Notes under the pieces: generated by a model
Seen by the model: only the letters and a program-made list of their open reading frames with translations
Told to the model about the DNA's origin: nothing
Database searches by the model: none
Made by a program: the position numbers and the translations under genes
Origin: Microbulbifer sp. YPW1
Lineage (GTDB): Bacteria; Pseudomonadota; Gammaproteobacteria; Pseudomonadales; Cellvibrionaceae
Direction of reading: 5' to 3'
Assembly: GCF_013367775.1 (NCBI RefSeq)
Contig: NZ_CP055157.1
Coordinates: 496,001 to 560,000, forward strand
DNA length: 64,000 nucleotides
Shown: one piece after another, positions 43,152 to 51,353 of the stretch
Position numbering within the stretch: position 1 is the first letter of the stretch
Layout of the letters: every line of letters starts with the position of its first letter

Positions 43152-43936
43152 TACGCGGTTTCCGGCTTGGTCTTTTCTTCGGTAGTGGCTTCAGCTTTCT
43201 GCTGGGCCTGCTGGGTTTGCTGCACGTCGCGGTTAACGGGTTTGGCTTCAGCGGCACCTTTACCTGGCTTGGCTTTCTCGTCCTTTTCCGCATCGCTGCG
43301 GCGACGGGTACCGGAAGACATGATGTTCAGAGCCTTTACGGAAACCATCTCGAGGCTGTCGACGATGCTGCCGGTCAGGGAGTTGAGCAGTGCGTGCACG
43401 ATCAGCAGCGCGATACCCACCATCAGACCAAAGGCGGTGGTGTTCATGGCCACGGAGATACTGGCGGAGAGCAGGTCGGCTTTTTCCGCGGGGTTGGCGT
43501 TGGCTACCGCGGTAAAGGCTTCGATCAGGCCCATAATGGTACCGAGCAGGCCGAGGAGTGTGGCGATGTTGGAGCCGAGCGCGACGTACGGGGTACGTTT
43601 TTCGAGCTGCGGAATGGTCTCCATGATGCTTTCTTCCATGGCAATCTCGATGTCTTCACGGCGGCGTACGGCGCCCTGACGTTCGAGGCCCATGGCGAGC
43701 AGTCGGCCGACACCGGTGTTGTCGTCTTTGACCAGGTTGCGCGCACGGTCAAAGTCGCCAGCATTGAGCACCGGCTGTACTTTTTCCCAGGTAGCGCGGT
43801 TGGTGTGACGCTCGTAGACGAGGCGAACGTAACGTTCGATCGCTACCGCGGCGCCGAGCGCGAATACCACCAGAATGGGGTACATGAATGCACCACCAGT
43901 CTGAAAAAACGCGACTACACTGTTCAAGAAATCCAT
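43151..43936 (-). CDS. MotA/TolQ/ExbB-family proton channel protein
   Basis: This is the inner-membrane channel subunit that, with ExbD partners, converts proton flow into motion. The 261 residues have TM1 at about 15-35 (FMYPILVVFALGAAVAIERYV), a cytoplasmic domain, then TM2 and TM3 around SNIATLLGLLGTIMGLIEAF and NTTAFGLMVGIALLIVHALL, the latter with the conserved Thr pair. A charged C-terminal tail of about 45 residues (KAKPGKGAAEAKPV onward) is longer than in TolQ. The ATG at 43936 is preferred to the adjacent GTG at 43939, with GAGGG upstream. It starts the motor sub-operon and corresponds to AglR of Myxococcus. Confidence 0.92.
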   Translation of the reverse strand: MDFLNSVVAFFQTGGAFMYPILVVFALGAAVAIERYVRLVYERHTNRATWEKVQPVLNAGDFDRARNLVKDDNTGVGRLLAMGLERQGAVRRREDIEIAMEESIMETIPQLEKRTPYVALGSNIATLLGLLGTIMGLIEAFTAVANANPAEKADLLSASISVAMNTTAFGLMVGIALLIVHALLNSLTGSIVDSLEMVSVKALNIMSSGTRRRSDAEKDEKAKPGKGAAEAKPVNRDVQQTQQAQQKAEATTEEKTKPETA

Positions 43937-44033
43937 CACTTGCCCTCTTGGTTTTCTTTCTCGGTTCCGCGGTATTAGTCCGCTTTACCTTGGCTTGACC
44001 CTGATTGGTCGTTCTTTGGTTAGTTTTTCATTT

Positions 44034-44068
44034 GAGCTCTGTCTGGAGCTCGATGGCGGCAAGCCGCC
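44034..44068 (-). other. Two adjacent hairpins in the gap before exbB
   Basis: The 169-base gap between the 106-residue gene and exbB holds GGCGGC-TT-GCCGCC and, directly after it on the transcribed strand, GAGCTC repeated around a six-base loop. Neither is followed by a long U-run. It is the largest gap in the upstream half of the cluster, so mRNA processing or partial termination is possible. No gene is seen there. Confidence 0.4.
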
Positions 44069-44105
44069 TTCAATTTACGTATCTAAACTTCGTAAGCCAC
44101 CTGGC

Positions 44106-44426
44106 TTACTCATCCGTGAGGCTGAGTTCGTAGAACTCCAGCTCTCTTTCAAACACTTCCTTATCCAGCGGCTGCAGGCTCGGGTCCAGCAGGCTGGAGT
44201 TCAGTCCGCTTTCCACACCCACTTCGGAGCTTTTCCACGGCACAATATACAGCGATTTTGGCGCTTCCTTGTTACCGATAATGGAAATACCGGAAAGTGA
44301 CTTCACTTCGTTATCGACTTTTTTTCCGGTTTCCTTTTCTTCGTCCTGGGCGAATGCCTGGGGCAACCCCAGGGAGGAAAGTAGCAGGAGAGAGCCGAGG
44401 GATTTTACGATTATTTTTCCAGTCAT
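44106..44426 (-). CDS. Small exported protein of the Glt-like cluster, unknown function
   Basis: The 106-residue protein has a signal peptide of about 26 residues ending QAFA. The mature part is acidic, with a conserved-looking core SLYIVPWKSSEVGVESGLNS followed by SLLDPSLQPLDKEVFERELEFYEL. No cysteine and no second membrane segment are present, so it is expected to be soluble and periplasmic. Its ATG overlaps the TPR lipoprotein stop by one base (TGATG). Its position between the TPR lipoproteins and the channel genes suggests a periplasmic linker. It could correspond to one of the small Glt proteins, but I cannot assign it by sequence. Confidence 0.75.
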   Translation of the reverse strand: MTGKIIVKSLGSLLLLSSLGLPQAFAQDEEKETGKKVDNEVKSLSGISIIGNKEAPKSLYIVPWKSSEVGVESGLNSSLLDPSLQPLDKEVFERELEFYELSLTDE

Positions 44427-45010
44427 CAGTTGGCCCGCCGTTTCAGGTCTGCCACCCAGATGGAGACTTTGGGATCTTCAGGTTGATATTTCAGGTACTG
44501 CTCGAATTGTGCGAGTGCACAATTCACATCCTGAAGATATAAGTCACACAGAATGCCGAGGTTTTTGATCAGCGGCAGATATTCCGGGTGCAGTGCGAGT
44601 GATTCGGTATAGGTTTTGCGAGCCTCATCAAAGCGTCCCTGGTGTCGATAGAGCACCGCCAGCTCGTTGCTGGCAACCGGGTCCAATGGCGCTGCGCGCA
44701 GGGCTTCAAGGAAGGATTCTTCTGCGTGCTTTTCATCACCGGTACGGAAATAGGCAATGCCCAGATTCACGTAGGGCGCGGACAGACGCTGCTCGCGGGT
44801 AACCACGTCCTGCAACAGTTCAATGGCTTCCGGGTAGCGCTCGCCCTGGATATATTCCACGGCCTGCAGGAAATCCCGGTTGACCCCGCCGGCGACCTTC
44901 ACGTTCATCGGGTCGACCGGGCGATTGGAGGTTTTCGGGCCACTGGCACAGGCGCTCAGCAACAGTGCGGCAACACAGGCCAAAGCGGTGAGGAGGCGTC
45001 TGTAATTCAT
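44426..45010 (-). CDS. TPR lipoprotein (GltE-like)
   Basis: The 194-residue protein has a lipoprotein signal: LLLSAC with the lipidated Cys at about residue 21 followed by Ala-Ser, which favours outer-membrane sorting. About four TPR units follow (for example YPEAIELLQDVV, APYVNLGIAYFRTGDEKHAE, NELAVLYRHQGRFDEARKTY). The C-terminus ends at a last helix (KVSIWVADLKRRAN). The ATG overlaps the preceding gene stop by one base (TAATG). In size, lipidation and TPR content it resembles GltE of the Myxococcus gliding complex. Generic TPR lipoproteins such as PilF are also similar, so the equivalence rests on context. Confidence 0.82.
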   Translation of the reverse strand: MNYRRLLTALACVAALLLSACASGPKTSNRPVDPMNVKVAGGVNRDFLQAVEYIQGERYPEAIELLQDVVTREQRLSAPYVNLGIAYFRTGDEKHAEESFLEALRAAPLDPVASNELAVLYRHQGRFDEARKTYTESLALHPEYLPLIKNLGILCDLYLQDVNCALAQFEQYLKYQPEDPKVSIWVADLKRRAN

Positions 45011-48000
45011 TATCCTTTATCCTCCTCGGTTTCCATTTCGGCGATCACAGCGGGCTCGGCCGATTCGGGCTCTGCCACGGTTTCCTCCTCAAGAGAGTCT
45101 TGCTCGAGAACCTCTTCCTGAGCCTCCCGCGAGGATTCTGCGGGAACCTCTTCAGACGGCGCTTCGGCGACTTCTTCCGGCGCTTCCGGTACGGGAACAA
45201 TGGTCATGACCACATTGCCCGCATCTTCCGGACGGTCATAACGGGCGGGCACCAGGCCGGCCAGCTGACCGATACTTTTACCTACCCAGCGGTTGTAGAT
45301 ACCGGCCGCCATCAGGTCGATGTTTTTCTCGTGAACGGAGATGGCGCGCTCTTCAAACGGATAGATCTGCTCTTCCAGTGCCAGCTCGTACTCTTCGAGC
45401 TCCATGGCGTTCAGGTTGGTCGGACGCTCGGAGTCTTTCAGTGCACGACTGAAGTGCAGGTAGATTTCACCCAGATAGAAAGTCGCAGCGGCAGTGACGT
45501 CGGCGACCTGGTAATCGATCAGGTCACTGAAGGCGTTGACCGCGGTTTTCATCCGGATACGCTTGGTATTGAGGTTCTGCTCCAGTGGTGCAACCAGCGC
45601 AATTTCCCGGAACGCCTCGTATTTTGGCTCTGCCAACTGCAGGGCGGCACTACCGGCGAGATAGCGGGTGCGGTCGTTGCGCTCGTTGCCGCCGCGGGCT
45701 TCGATGCGCACCATTTCCTCAAGCGTTCTGAAGTAGGCCGCGCGGTTGCCGCTGTTGTTGTAGATGTCGGCAATTCGCTGCCGCGTCTCCAGCGCCGGCT
45801 CCATGGGGCTCGGGAACAGTTTGACGTACCGGTTGAGGACGGTGAGTGCCTTGTCATAGCTCTTCGCAGCGCCGTAAAGGTCGGCGGCCTGGGTGAGCGC
45901 TTCGCGGCGCACGTCTTCGTCGTCGGACTCGCGTTCGATGCGCTCAAACTCGGCACCGGCCAGCAGTAGCTGACCGCTCTCCTGGTAAACCACGGCGAGT
46001 TTCTTGGTGACTTCTTTCTGCAGCTCGTGCTCGGGATGGTTTGCGCGGAAGGCCTTGAGCACATTCGCCGCGCGGGCCCAGTTTTCCAGCTGAATAAGTG
46101 AAGCTGCCGCATCGTATTCGGCGGTAGCAAGGATGCTCGCCCCGGGCGCTGCGTTGCGGATGCGCAGGAAGTGTTCGGCCGCGGCCAGGTGATCTTCCGC
46201 ACGACGCGCCACGTCGCCCTGCTGGTAGATGGCACCGGCGAGGTTGTCGATCAGGTCGGCGCGGTCCCTGGCGTCCGCAGCGGTCATGCCGAGCGCTTCG
46301 CGGTAGCCAGCTTCTGCATCCACATAGGCCTCGGTATCAAACGAGGCGTGGGCCACCAGCAACCAGGCGGAGCGACGAATTTCGTGTTCTGCTGCAGGGA
46401 ATTTCTCCAGCAACAGACGACCATTCTGGATGGTTTCTGCAAAGCTCTTCAGCTTGTACAGATCGTCCACCGCGCCCAGCAGGATCTGCGGCGCCTTGGC
46501 GTGTTCGGGGAAGGTTTCCGCAAAGGTCAGGGAAGAGCGGATGATCTCTTTCTGGATTGCGGTCTTCTGCGCGGTGCTGCCCTTGGCGAGATCGTTCTTC
46601 AGGTGTTCGCGATAGGCGAATACCGCCGCGTACCCGGCTTCGCTGGCCTCTTTGTGCGCGGCGTACTGATACGCGGTGCGCTCGTATTCCTGGGCCGCAT
46701 TGAGGAAATCCTTGTTTTCCAGCATCAGGCCGGCGAGCTGGTAGTTGATCTCCGGCGCTTTCGGCTGATCGGCAAAGGATTTCAGGTAACGGCGGTACCA
46801 GTGAATGGCTTCCGCGTAGTTCTCGCTCCGCTTCTTGGCGAACTCTTTATCCTTGGGCTTCACGTTCTGGTAAGCCGCATGATAGTGGCTCGCCAGGTCG
46901 ATCAGGTTGGTCTGCAGGAACTCCACCACGGTGGCGTAATCCTGAATATCGAATACGGTCCAGTACTTCGCCTCCAGGGCGTAGGTATTGGCAAAGTCTT
47001 TCTTCGCTTCCAGCACCAGACGGGGGAAGCCGCCCTTCTGGTAAATCTCGATTACGCGAATGGAGAAGTCCGGAGATACCCGGTGCAGCGGATTGCGCTC
47101 CACAAAAGTGTTGTAGGCCTTAGCGGCGTCCTGATAGCGACGCTTGTCGAGGTAGTACTCACCCAGGTGACTGTATACGTAAGACTCGTAGTCCCGCGCA
47201 CCCTTGCGAGCAAAGTAATCGACGATGGATTCCGCCCCGCCGAGATAGGAAAAGCTCAGGCTGATAACGCGGAAGGTATCTTCGATATGTTTGCGTTCGG
47301 TCTCGTTGGTCTGCTGTTCGAAGTCGTAGCCCTGCTCCACCTTGTAGTCGAGCATGTGTACGAAGTCGTCCAGCGCCATCTCGTACATATCCTGCTTGAA
47401 CAGGGCCCAGCCGCGCTTGTACAGGGCAAGCTCGAAGAAACTGGATGTCTCGCCCATGTCGATGACGCGTCCGTAGGACTCTTCGGCATCGAGGAATTTT
47501 TTGCGGGTGAAGTAGTACTCACCGAGACGGAAAAAGGATTCGTCCAGATGGCGCGAGGCCGGGTACTTGGCCACCAGCTGACGCAATACATTAACCGCCT
47601 CATCTATCTGCCCGGTTTCCTCATAGGCGCGGGACAGCTGGTACATCACCTGATCGTTGCGCTCGTACTGCGGATATTGCACCAGCAGCTTTTTATACAG
47701 CGCGATGGCTTCGCGGGCATTGGCCGCAAGCAGTGCATCCGGATCATCGCCCGGCAGACTGCCGCTGACTTCCGCACCCTCGATGGCCACGGACGCTGTG
47801 GCGCGGGCCTCGAAGTCCGACAGGCTCTCGTCGCCGGTGCGGGCAACGCTGTCCAGTGCGGCCTCGGTTGCCGGTGCTGTTGCGGCAACCGCCGCGGCTT
47901 CCGGCGCATCCAGGTCAGCGCGATTGCCGGTGGTCTTGCGTGCACTGGCCGCCCCAACGGCAGAGGCTACCTCTTCTTCGGAGAGAATCCGGGTTTCGGT

Positions 48001-48318
48001 TGAAGAGCGGTAAGCGCCCTCCTCGGCCCGATGTGCCTGTTTGATCTTGAGGTCCGCAATACGGCGAATGGCTTCCGGAGTCAGTGCGGTTTCCGGGGTT
48101 TCCTGCAGGTATTTCTGGTAACTGGCCAGCGCCTTTTCCAGGCTCCCGTCGATGCGGGTTTCCTGAATTTCGATATCCACTTTCTGCAGGCTGCCAATGG
48201 TCTTGCCACTGTTGCTGGCACAGGCACTTAACAGCAGTGCCGCCGATGCGGCGGACACCATGGCAACCCGATTGATATTCAGGCTGAGCAGTCGTTTATC
48301 CATTTTGCGGTTATTCAT
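45010..48318 (-). CDS. Large TPR lipoprotein (GltD/AgmU-like)
   Basis: The 1102-residue protein has a lipobox (ALLLSAC, Cys at about residue 33). An N-terminal coiled region leads into many TPR-like helical repeats from about residue 185 onward (YPQYERNDQVMYQLSRAYEETG, ASRHLDESFFRLGEYYFTRKKF and others). A Glu/Pro/Ala-rich acidic tail covers the last 60 residues. I chose the ATG at 48318: GGAG lies about ten bases upstream, and it overlaps the end of the preceding gene by eight bases. A longer frame lacks export features, and a second Met five codons on (48303) is possible. Size and repeat type resemble GltD/AgmU, a periplasmic gliding-complex protein. That comparison is from memory, not alignment. 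Confidence 0.82.
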   Translation of the reverse strand: MNNRKMDKRLLSLNINRVAMVSAASAALLLSACASNSGKTIGSLQKVDIEIQETRIDGSLEKALASYQKYLQETPETALTPEAIRRIADLKIKQAHRAEEGAYRSSTETRILSEEEVASAVGAASARKTTGNRADLDAPEAAAVAATAPATEAALDSVARTGDESLSDFEARATASVAIEGAEVSGSLPGDDPDALLAANAREAIALYKKLLVQYPQYERNDQVMYQLSRAYEETGQIDEAVNVLRQLVAKYPASRHLDESFFRLGEYYFTRKKFLDAEESYGRVIDMGETSSFFELALYKRGWALFKQDMYEMALDDFVHMLDYKVEQGYDFEQQTNETERKHIEDTFRVISLSFSYLGGAESIVDYFARKGARDYESYVYSHLGEYYLDKRRYQDAAKAYNTFVERNPLHRVSPDFSIRVIEIYQKGGFPRLVLEAKKDFANTYALEAKYWTVFDIQDYATVVEFLQTNLIDLASHYHAAYQNVKPKDKEFAKKRSENYAEAIHWYRRYLKSFADQPKAPEINYQLAGLMLENKDFLNAAQEYERTAYQYAAHKEASEAGYAAVFAYREHLKNDLAKGSTAQKTAIQKEIIRSSLTFAETFPEHAKAPQILLGAVDDLYKLKSFAETIQNGRLLLEKFPAAEHEIRRSAWLLVAHASFDTEAYVDAEAGYREALGMTAADARDRADLIDNLAGAIYQQGDVARRAEDHLAAAEHFLRIRNAAPGASILATAEYDAAASLIQLENWARAANVLKAFRANHPEHELQKEVTKKLAVVYQESGQLLLAGAEFERIERESDDEDVRREALTQAADLYGAAKSYDKALTVLNRYVKLFPSPMEPALETRQRIADIYNNSGNRAAYFRTLEEMVRIEARGGNERNDRTRYLAGSAALQLAEPKYEAFREIALVAPLEQNLNTKRIRMKTAVNAFSDLIDYQVADVTAAATFYLGEIYLHFSRALKDSERPTNLNAMELEEYELALEEQIYPFEERAISVHEKNIDLMAAGIYNRWVGKSIGQLAGLVPARYDRPEDAGNVVMTIVPVPEAPEEVAEAPSEEVPAESSREAQEEVLEQDSLEEETVAEPESAEPAVIAEMETEEDKG

Positions 48319-50392
48319 CGTCTGCAGTCTCCACCCCTTCGGCCCCATCTTGTGCGGGCGCCTCCAGTTCCGGCGGATTATCTGTGGGCAGAGGCTCGCC
48401 ATCGGGGTTTGCCACCGGCGCCGACTGCTGCATCTGTTCTACCTGCTCGCGGTACTGCTCGACCTTGCGCTCGTCCTCGCGCTGCTCCTGCAGCTCGTTG
48501 GCGCGGTCATAACTGTCGGCGAGGGCAAAGCGGGCCTTGATCTGGTAGCTCTCCAGCTGCGCGCGGCGCTGGTCGAGTTCGTTAATGGCAAGCTGCTCGA
48601 GCATGCTGCCCTGACGGGCCATCAGCTGATCGATACGATCCTGGGCGCGGTTGAGGCCGCCGCGCAGGGAGGCGATCTGATCGGTGTAACCCTCGTAACT
48701 GTGGGTTGCCGCCTGACGGGTGCGCACATAGCGCTGGTAGGTTTCCTGCAGGGTGGCGATCACGCCATCCAGCTCCTGCAGATTCTTGTAGGCTTTGGTA
48801 AGGCGGTCATCAAACTCGCGGGACAGGCGGAATTTCAGCACCCCTTCGAGACGGGCGATACGGTCCCGGGTTTCCTCACTGCTGAGGTTGGGATTGTAAG
48901 CGAGGATTTCGCGCATCTGCTCGAGAATCAGGCGCGCCTCGGTCTCGTCGCTCTTCGCCAGCAGCTCCGGACGGCGGTTGACCAGCAGGTTATCGATACG
49001 TGCGGCGAGGCGCTGACGCTGCTCCAGACGCATCTTGATACGTGCGTCGATCTGGCGGAAGGTCACATCCAGGCCCGGCAGGATTGGCTCGTAATAGCTG
49101 CGGCGCAGGGCGATGATTTCCTCGAACGCGTCCAGGCTCTGCAGCCAGTCGCGGTTGCGCTCGAACAGGTTGTTCAGGTCTTGATAGTTGCGCAGGAACT
49201 CTTGATAGTCATTCGACGCCATCAGGTCCAGCAGGTAATGGGTTTCCGGCGCGCCGGGCAGTTTGCGCAGTTCCACCACCCAGTTTTTCACCTGGCTGGC
49301 CTCTTTACGGCGCAGTGCCTCCAGCAGTTTGCCTTCGCGGATACTGTTAATGGACTGGGAGAGCACGTCTACCTGAGTGCCGAACGCATCCAGTGCCTGG
49401 CCGTAATTCACCGCCGCAGTACTGTGTACATCCAGCTTGCCGTAGGCATAGGGCACTGCCAGCATGGCCTCGTGCACCGCGGCATCGGTAGCGCGACGCT
49501 GCTTCAGCATCTGCCACGGCACCAGTGCGCGATCGTAGCGGCCCGCATTGGCCTCTACCCAGCCAGCACCCAGCAGGGCCTGATCGGAAAATGGTCCGGA
49601 GAGCTGTACGCGGTCAAAATACTGACGGGCGCGGTCGTACTGCTCTTCCTTCATCAGCTGGTTGCCCAGCAGCAGGTTGGTTTTGTCCTGCAGCGCCTGT
49701 TTGGCTGAACCGCTACCCGCGTTACGCCCCAGGCCATCCAGTACCACCACGCCTTTTTCCGTTTCACCAGCTTTCAGCAGTGCGATACCCAAATTGTATT
49801 CGACAAAACCCTGCAGGGATTTTTCGCCCTTCAGGTCTTCGAGCAGCTCTACCGCCTCACTAAAACGGCCCAGCTGCATATACACCCGCGCACGCAGGAA
49901 CTGCTCATCGGCACGCACACGTTCCGGCACCCGCCCCTGAATCAGCTCAAGCGCATGCAATGCGTTGGCGAACTGCTGCTTCTGGTAGTGGATTTTTGCC
50001 AGGCGATAGGCGGCCTCGTTCTTGATCGGCTGTGCCACATTACCCTGCAGCACCTGCTCCATGGCCCGCCCCGCTTCCTGGTGCATGCGGTAAGACAGCT
50101 CGAGGTCACCCACGGCGAATTCCGCCTGGCCGAAGTGCACACTGAACGGATCCAGTTCCGGGTCATCCAGCAGGCGGTGCTGTTTGATTTCGGTATCCAG
50201 GGCTGAGATGGCATCGACGTAGTTGTCCTGGTAGGCATTGAACAATGCCTCACCAAAGAACAGGTCTTTGAGCTCATCGGTATGCAGCGCGCCCGGATCC
50301 ACGGGCGCTTTGGCCTGCACAGGAATACTGTGCAGCGAGGTCAGTGCCGACAGCGTAACGCCGGCAATTGCGCAGGCCAGACGGGGAAACAT
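48311..50392 (-). CDS. Exported TPR and coiled-coil protein of the Glt-like cluster
   Basis: The 693-residue protein has a signal peptide of about 27 residues ending IPVQA. Roughly residues 40-330 are TPR-like helical pairs (YRLAKIHYQKQQFANALHAL, FLRARVYMQLGRFSEAVELL). Residues about 400-655 are long amphipathic helices and coiled coil rich in Arg/Glu/Gln, including RIDNLLVNRRPELLAKSDE. A Pro/Glu/Asp-rich tail of about 35 residues ends ETADDE. The start is two bases from the preceding stop. No lipobox is seen, so a soluble periplasmic scaffold is expected. I do not recognise a named family. Confidence 0.8.
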   Translation of the reverse strand: MFPRLACAIAGVTLSALTSLHSIPVQAKAPVDPGALHTDELKDLFFGEALFNAYQDNYVDAISALDTEIKQHRLLDDPELDPFSVHFGQAEFAVGDLELSYRMHQEAGRAMEQVLQGNVAQPIKNEAAYRLAKIHYQKQQFANALHALELIQGRVPERVRADEQFLRARVYMQLGRFSEAVELLEDLKGEKSLQGFVEYNLGIALLKAGETEKGVVVLDGLGRNAGSGSAKQALQDKTNLLLGNQLMKEEQYDRARQYFDRVQLSGPFSDQALLGAGWVEANAGRYDRALVPWQMLKQRRATDAAVHEAMLAVPYAYGKLDVHSTAAVNYGQALDAFGTQVDVLSQSINSIREGKLLEALRRKEASQVKNWVVELRKLPGAPETHYLLDLMASNDYQEFLRNYQDLNNLFERNRDWLQSLDAFEEIIALRRSYYEPILPGLDVTFRQIDARIKMRLEQRQRLAARIDNLLVNRRPELLAKSDETEARLILEQMREILAYNPNLSSEETRDRIARLEGVLKFRLSREFDDRLTKAYKNLQELDGVIATLQETYQRYVRTRQAATHSYEGYTDQIASLRGGLNRAQDRIDQLMARQGSMLEQLAINELDQRRAQLESYQIKARFALADSYDRANELQEQREDERKVEQYREQVEQMQQSAPVANPDGEPLPTDNPPELEAPAQDGAEGVETADDE

Positions 50393-50394
50393 GC

Positions 50395-50922
50395 TTACCA
50401 GTCCTTGAAATTGATGGCTGACTGGGTTCCGGCGATCTGGATTTCAACAAACTTGGGACCTACCGCCTTTTCTACGCTGAAGCTGGCAGTACCGCTGTAC
50501 TCTTTGCCAGACTTGGATTTGCCGTGGTAACTGACCACCAGCGGATGTGCGCCGGTCTGAACATTGGCGGTGTGGATACGCTGTACACCGCCCTGCTGCA
50601 GGGCTTCGATTTCGCGATAGGTATAAAGGTGGTGAGCAACCACCTGGTTACCGAGCTTGACCTCGACAGACTCGAGGCTGAACTCTTCGCCACTGGCACT
50701 ACCGGCCAGGGAGACAAAGAAAGCAGCCTGGGTATTGGACGGGAACAGGAGCTTTTCTTCCAGCCGGTTCAGCTCGGAAGTCAGGCTGATTACGTCTTTC
50801 TTGACGTCCTGAATCTGTTCATCGAGACCGCGGATTTCTTCGCGACTCACATTCTGGGCATTCGCCAGAACGGATAGTGACAGCAGCATCGCTGTTGTCA
50901 GAGTGATGAGAATTTTGCACAT
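50395..50922 (-). CDS. Small exported coiled-coil protein, first gene of the Glt-like cluster
   Basis: The 175-residue protein has a signal peptide of about 22 residues ending LANA. A heptad-like segment follows at about 28-58 (IRGLDEQIQDVKKDVISLTS), then a beta-rich domain of about 115 residues with phrases such as FFVSLAGSASGEEFSLESVEVKLGNQVVAHHLY and a Lys/Gly hairpin (YHGKSKSGKEYSG). It has no cysteine beyond the signal peptide. It is followed after two bases by the TPR/coiled-coil gene and preceded by a 431-base gap with a CRP-like site. Function is unknown; the coiled coil and sandwich-like domain suggest a periplasmic adaptor. Confidence 0.78.
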   Translation of the reverse strand: MCKILITLTTAMLLSLSVLANAQNVSREEIRGLDEQIQDVKKDVISLTSELNRLEEKLLFPSNTQAAFFVSLAGSASGEEFSLESVEVKLGNQVVAHHLYTYREIEALQQGGVQRIHTANVQTGAHPLVVSYHGKSKSGKEYSGTASFSVEKAVGPKFVEIQIAGTQSAINFKDW

Positions 50923-51110
50923 ATCCCTAATACCTCAAACCCCGCCCCTGTTTTTATTGGTCGCTACTGCAATGGACACAGGAGTGACTCGCCAAGGGAT
51001 TGTATGGCAAGGGCGCTATTGTGATATGTGAGGCGCTTCAAAACTAGCGCAGAGAGTTCGATAAGAATTTTTTCTTAAAATTCAAAGGACAAGCGTATAT
51101 ATCTAGATAA

Positions 51111-51126
51111 TGTGACAGGTATCACG
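51111..51126. promoter_or_regulatory. CRP/Vfr-like site upstream of the Glt-like cluster
   Basis: TGTGA-CAGGTA-TCACG matches the CRP consensus TGTGA-N6-TCACA except for the last base. It is 189 bases before the first start codon of the cluster. An AT-rich stretch follows on the transcribed side. cAMP-CRP or Vfr control is inferred. Confidence 0.6.
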
Positions 51127-51270
51127 GCGGCTGCGCAGGGGTGAAGTGGGATGACAATCACAAAGACAGGATTATTCGGAGAAACGCATCAAACTTCGTA
51201 CAAATTCAATGCGACAGATCACATAAGGACTGCGCTGTAGCGACAGCAAGCACTTACTATTTGTCAGTAA

Positions 51271-51341
51271 GCGATTACTGTTTTTACGCGATTAGCTATT
51301 TTTAGGCGGTTGTGTTTTTTCAGTCGGGGCGATGTTTTTAG
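51271..51341. repeat. Degenerate tandem repeat, unit about 18 bases, about four copies
   Basis: Units start near 51271, 51288, 51306 and 51329, with a consensus like GCGATTA followed by a few variable bases and TTTTTAG. Copies read GCGATTACTGTTTTTAC, GCGATTAGCTATTTTTAG, GCGGTTGTGTTTTTTCAG and a shorter last one. The array lies directly after the moaE stop on the transcribed strand. Its role is unknown. Confidence 0.6.
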
Positions 51342-51353
51342 ACGAGTGACCAC

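Larger units (their letters stand above)
50923..51353 (-). promoter_or_regulatory. Regulatory region of the eleven-gene cluster (no gene seen)
   Basis: This 431-base AT-richer stretch lies between moaE and the first cluster gene, both on the minus strand. It holds a CRP-like palindrome at 51111-51126, a perfect inverted repeat TAAGAA-TTTT-TTCTTA at 51062-51077, and a degenerate tandem repeat at 51271-51341. I found no credible reading frame. The main promoter of the cluster most likely lies here, pointing toward 50922, with a leader of roughly 100-150 bases. Confidence 0.6.

Noticed and set aside
41968..43936. ExbB-ExbD-ExbD as an ordinary TonB energiser for the TonB receptor at 16732
   Set aside because: It lies in a different cluster among TPR lipoproteins, has two ExbD copies and an AgmX/PglI rather than a TonB_C domain. 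The TonB partner of the receptor is probably elsewhere.
46171..48003. 610-codon plus-strand frame opposite the large TPR lipoprotein gene
   Set aside because: Antisense shadow of the TPR repeats.
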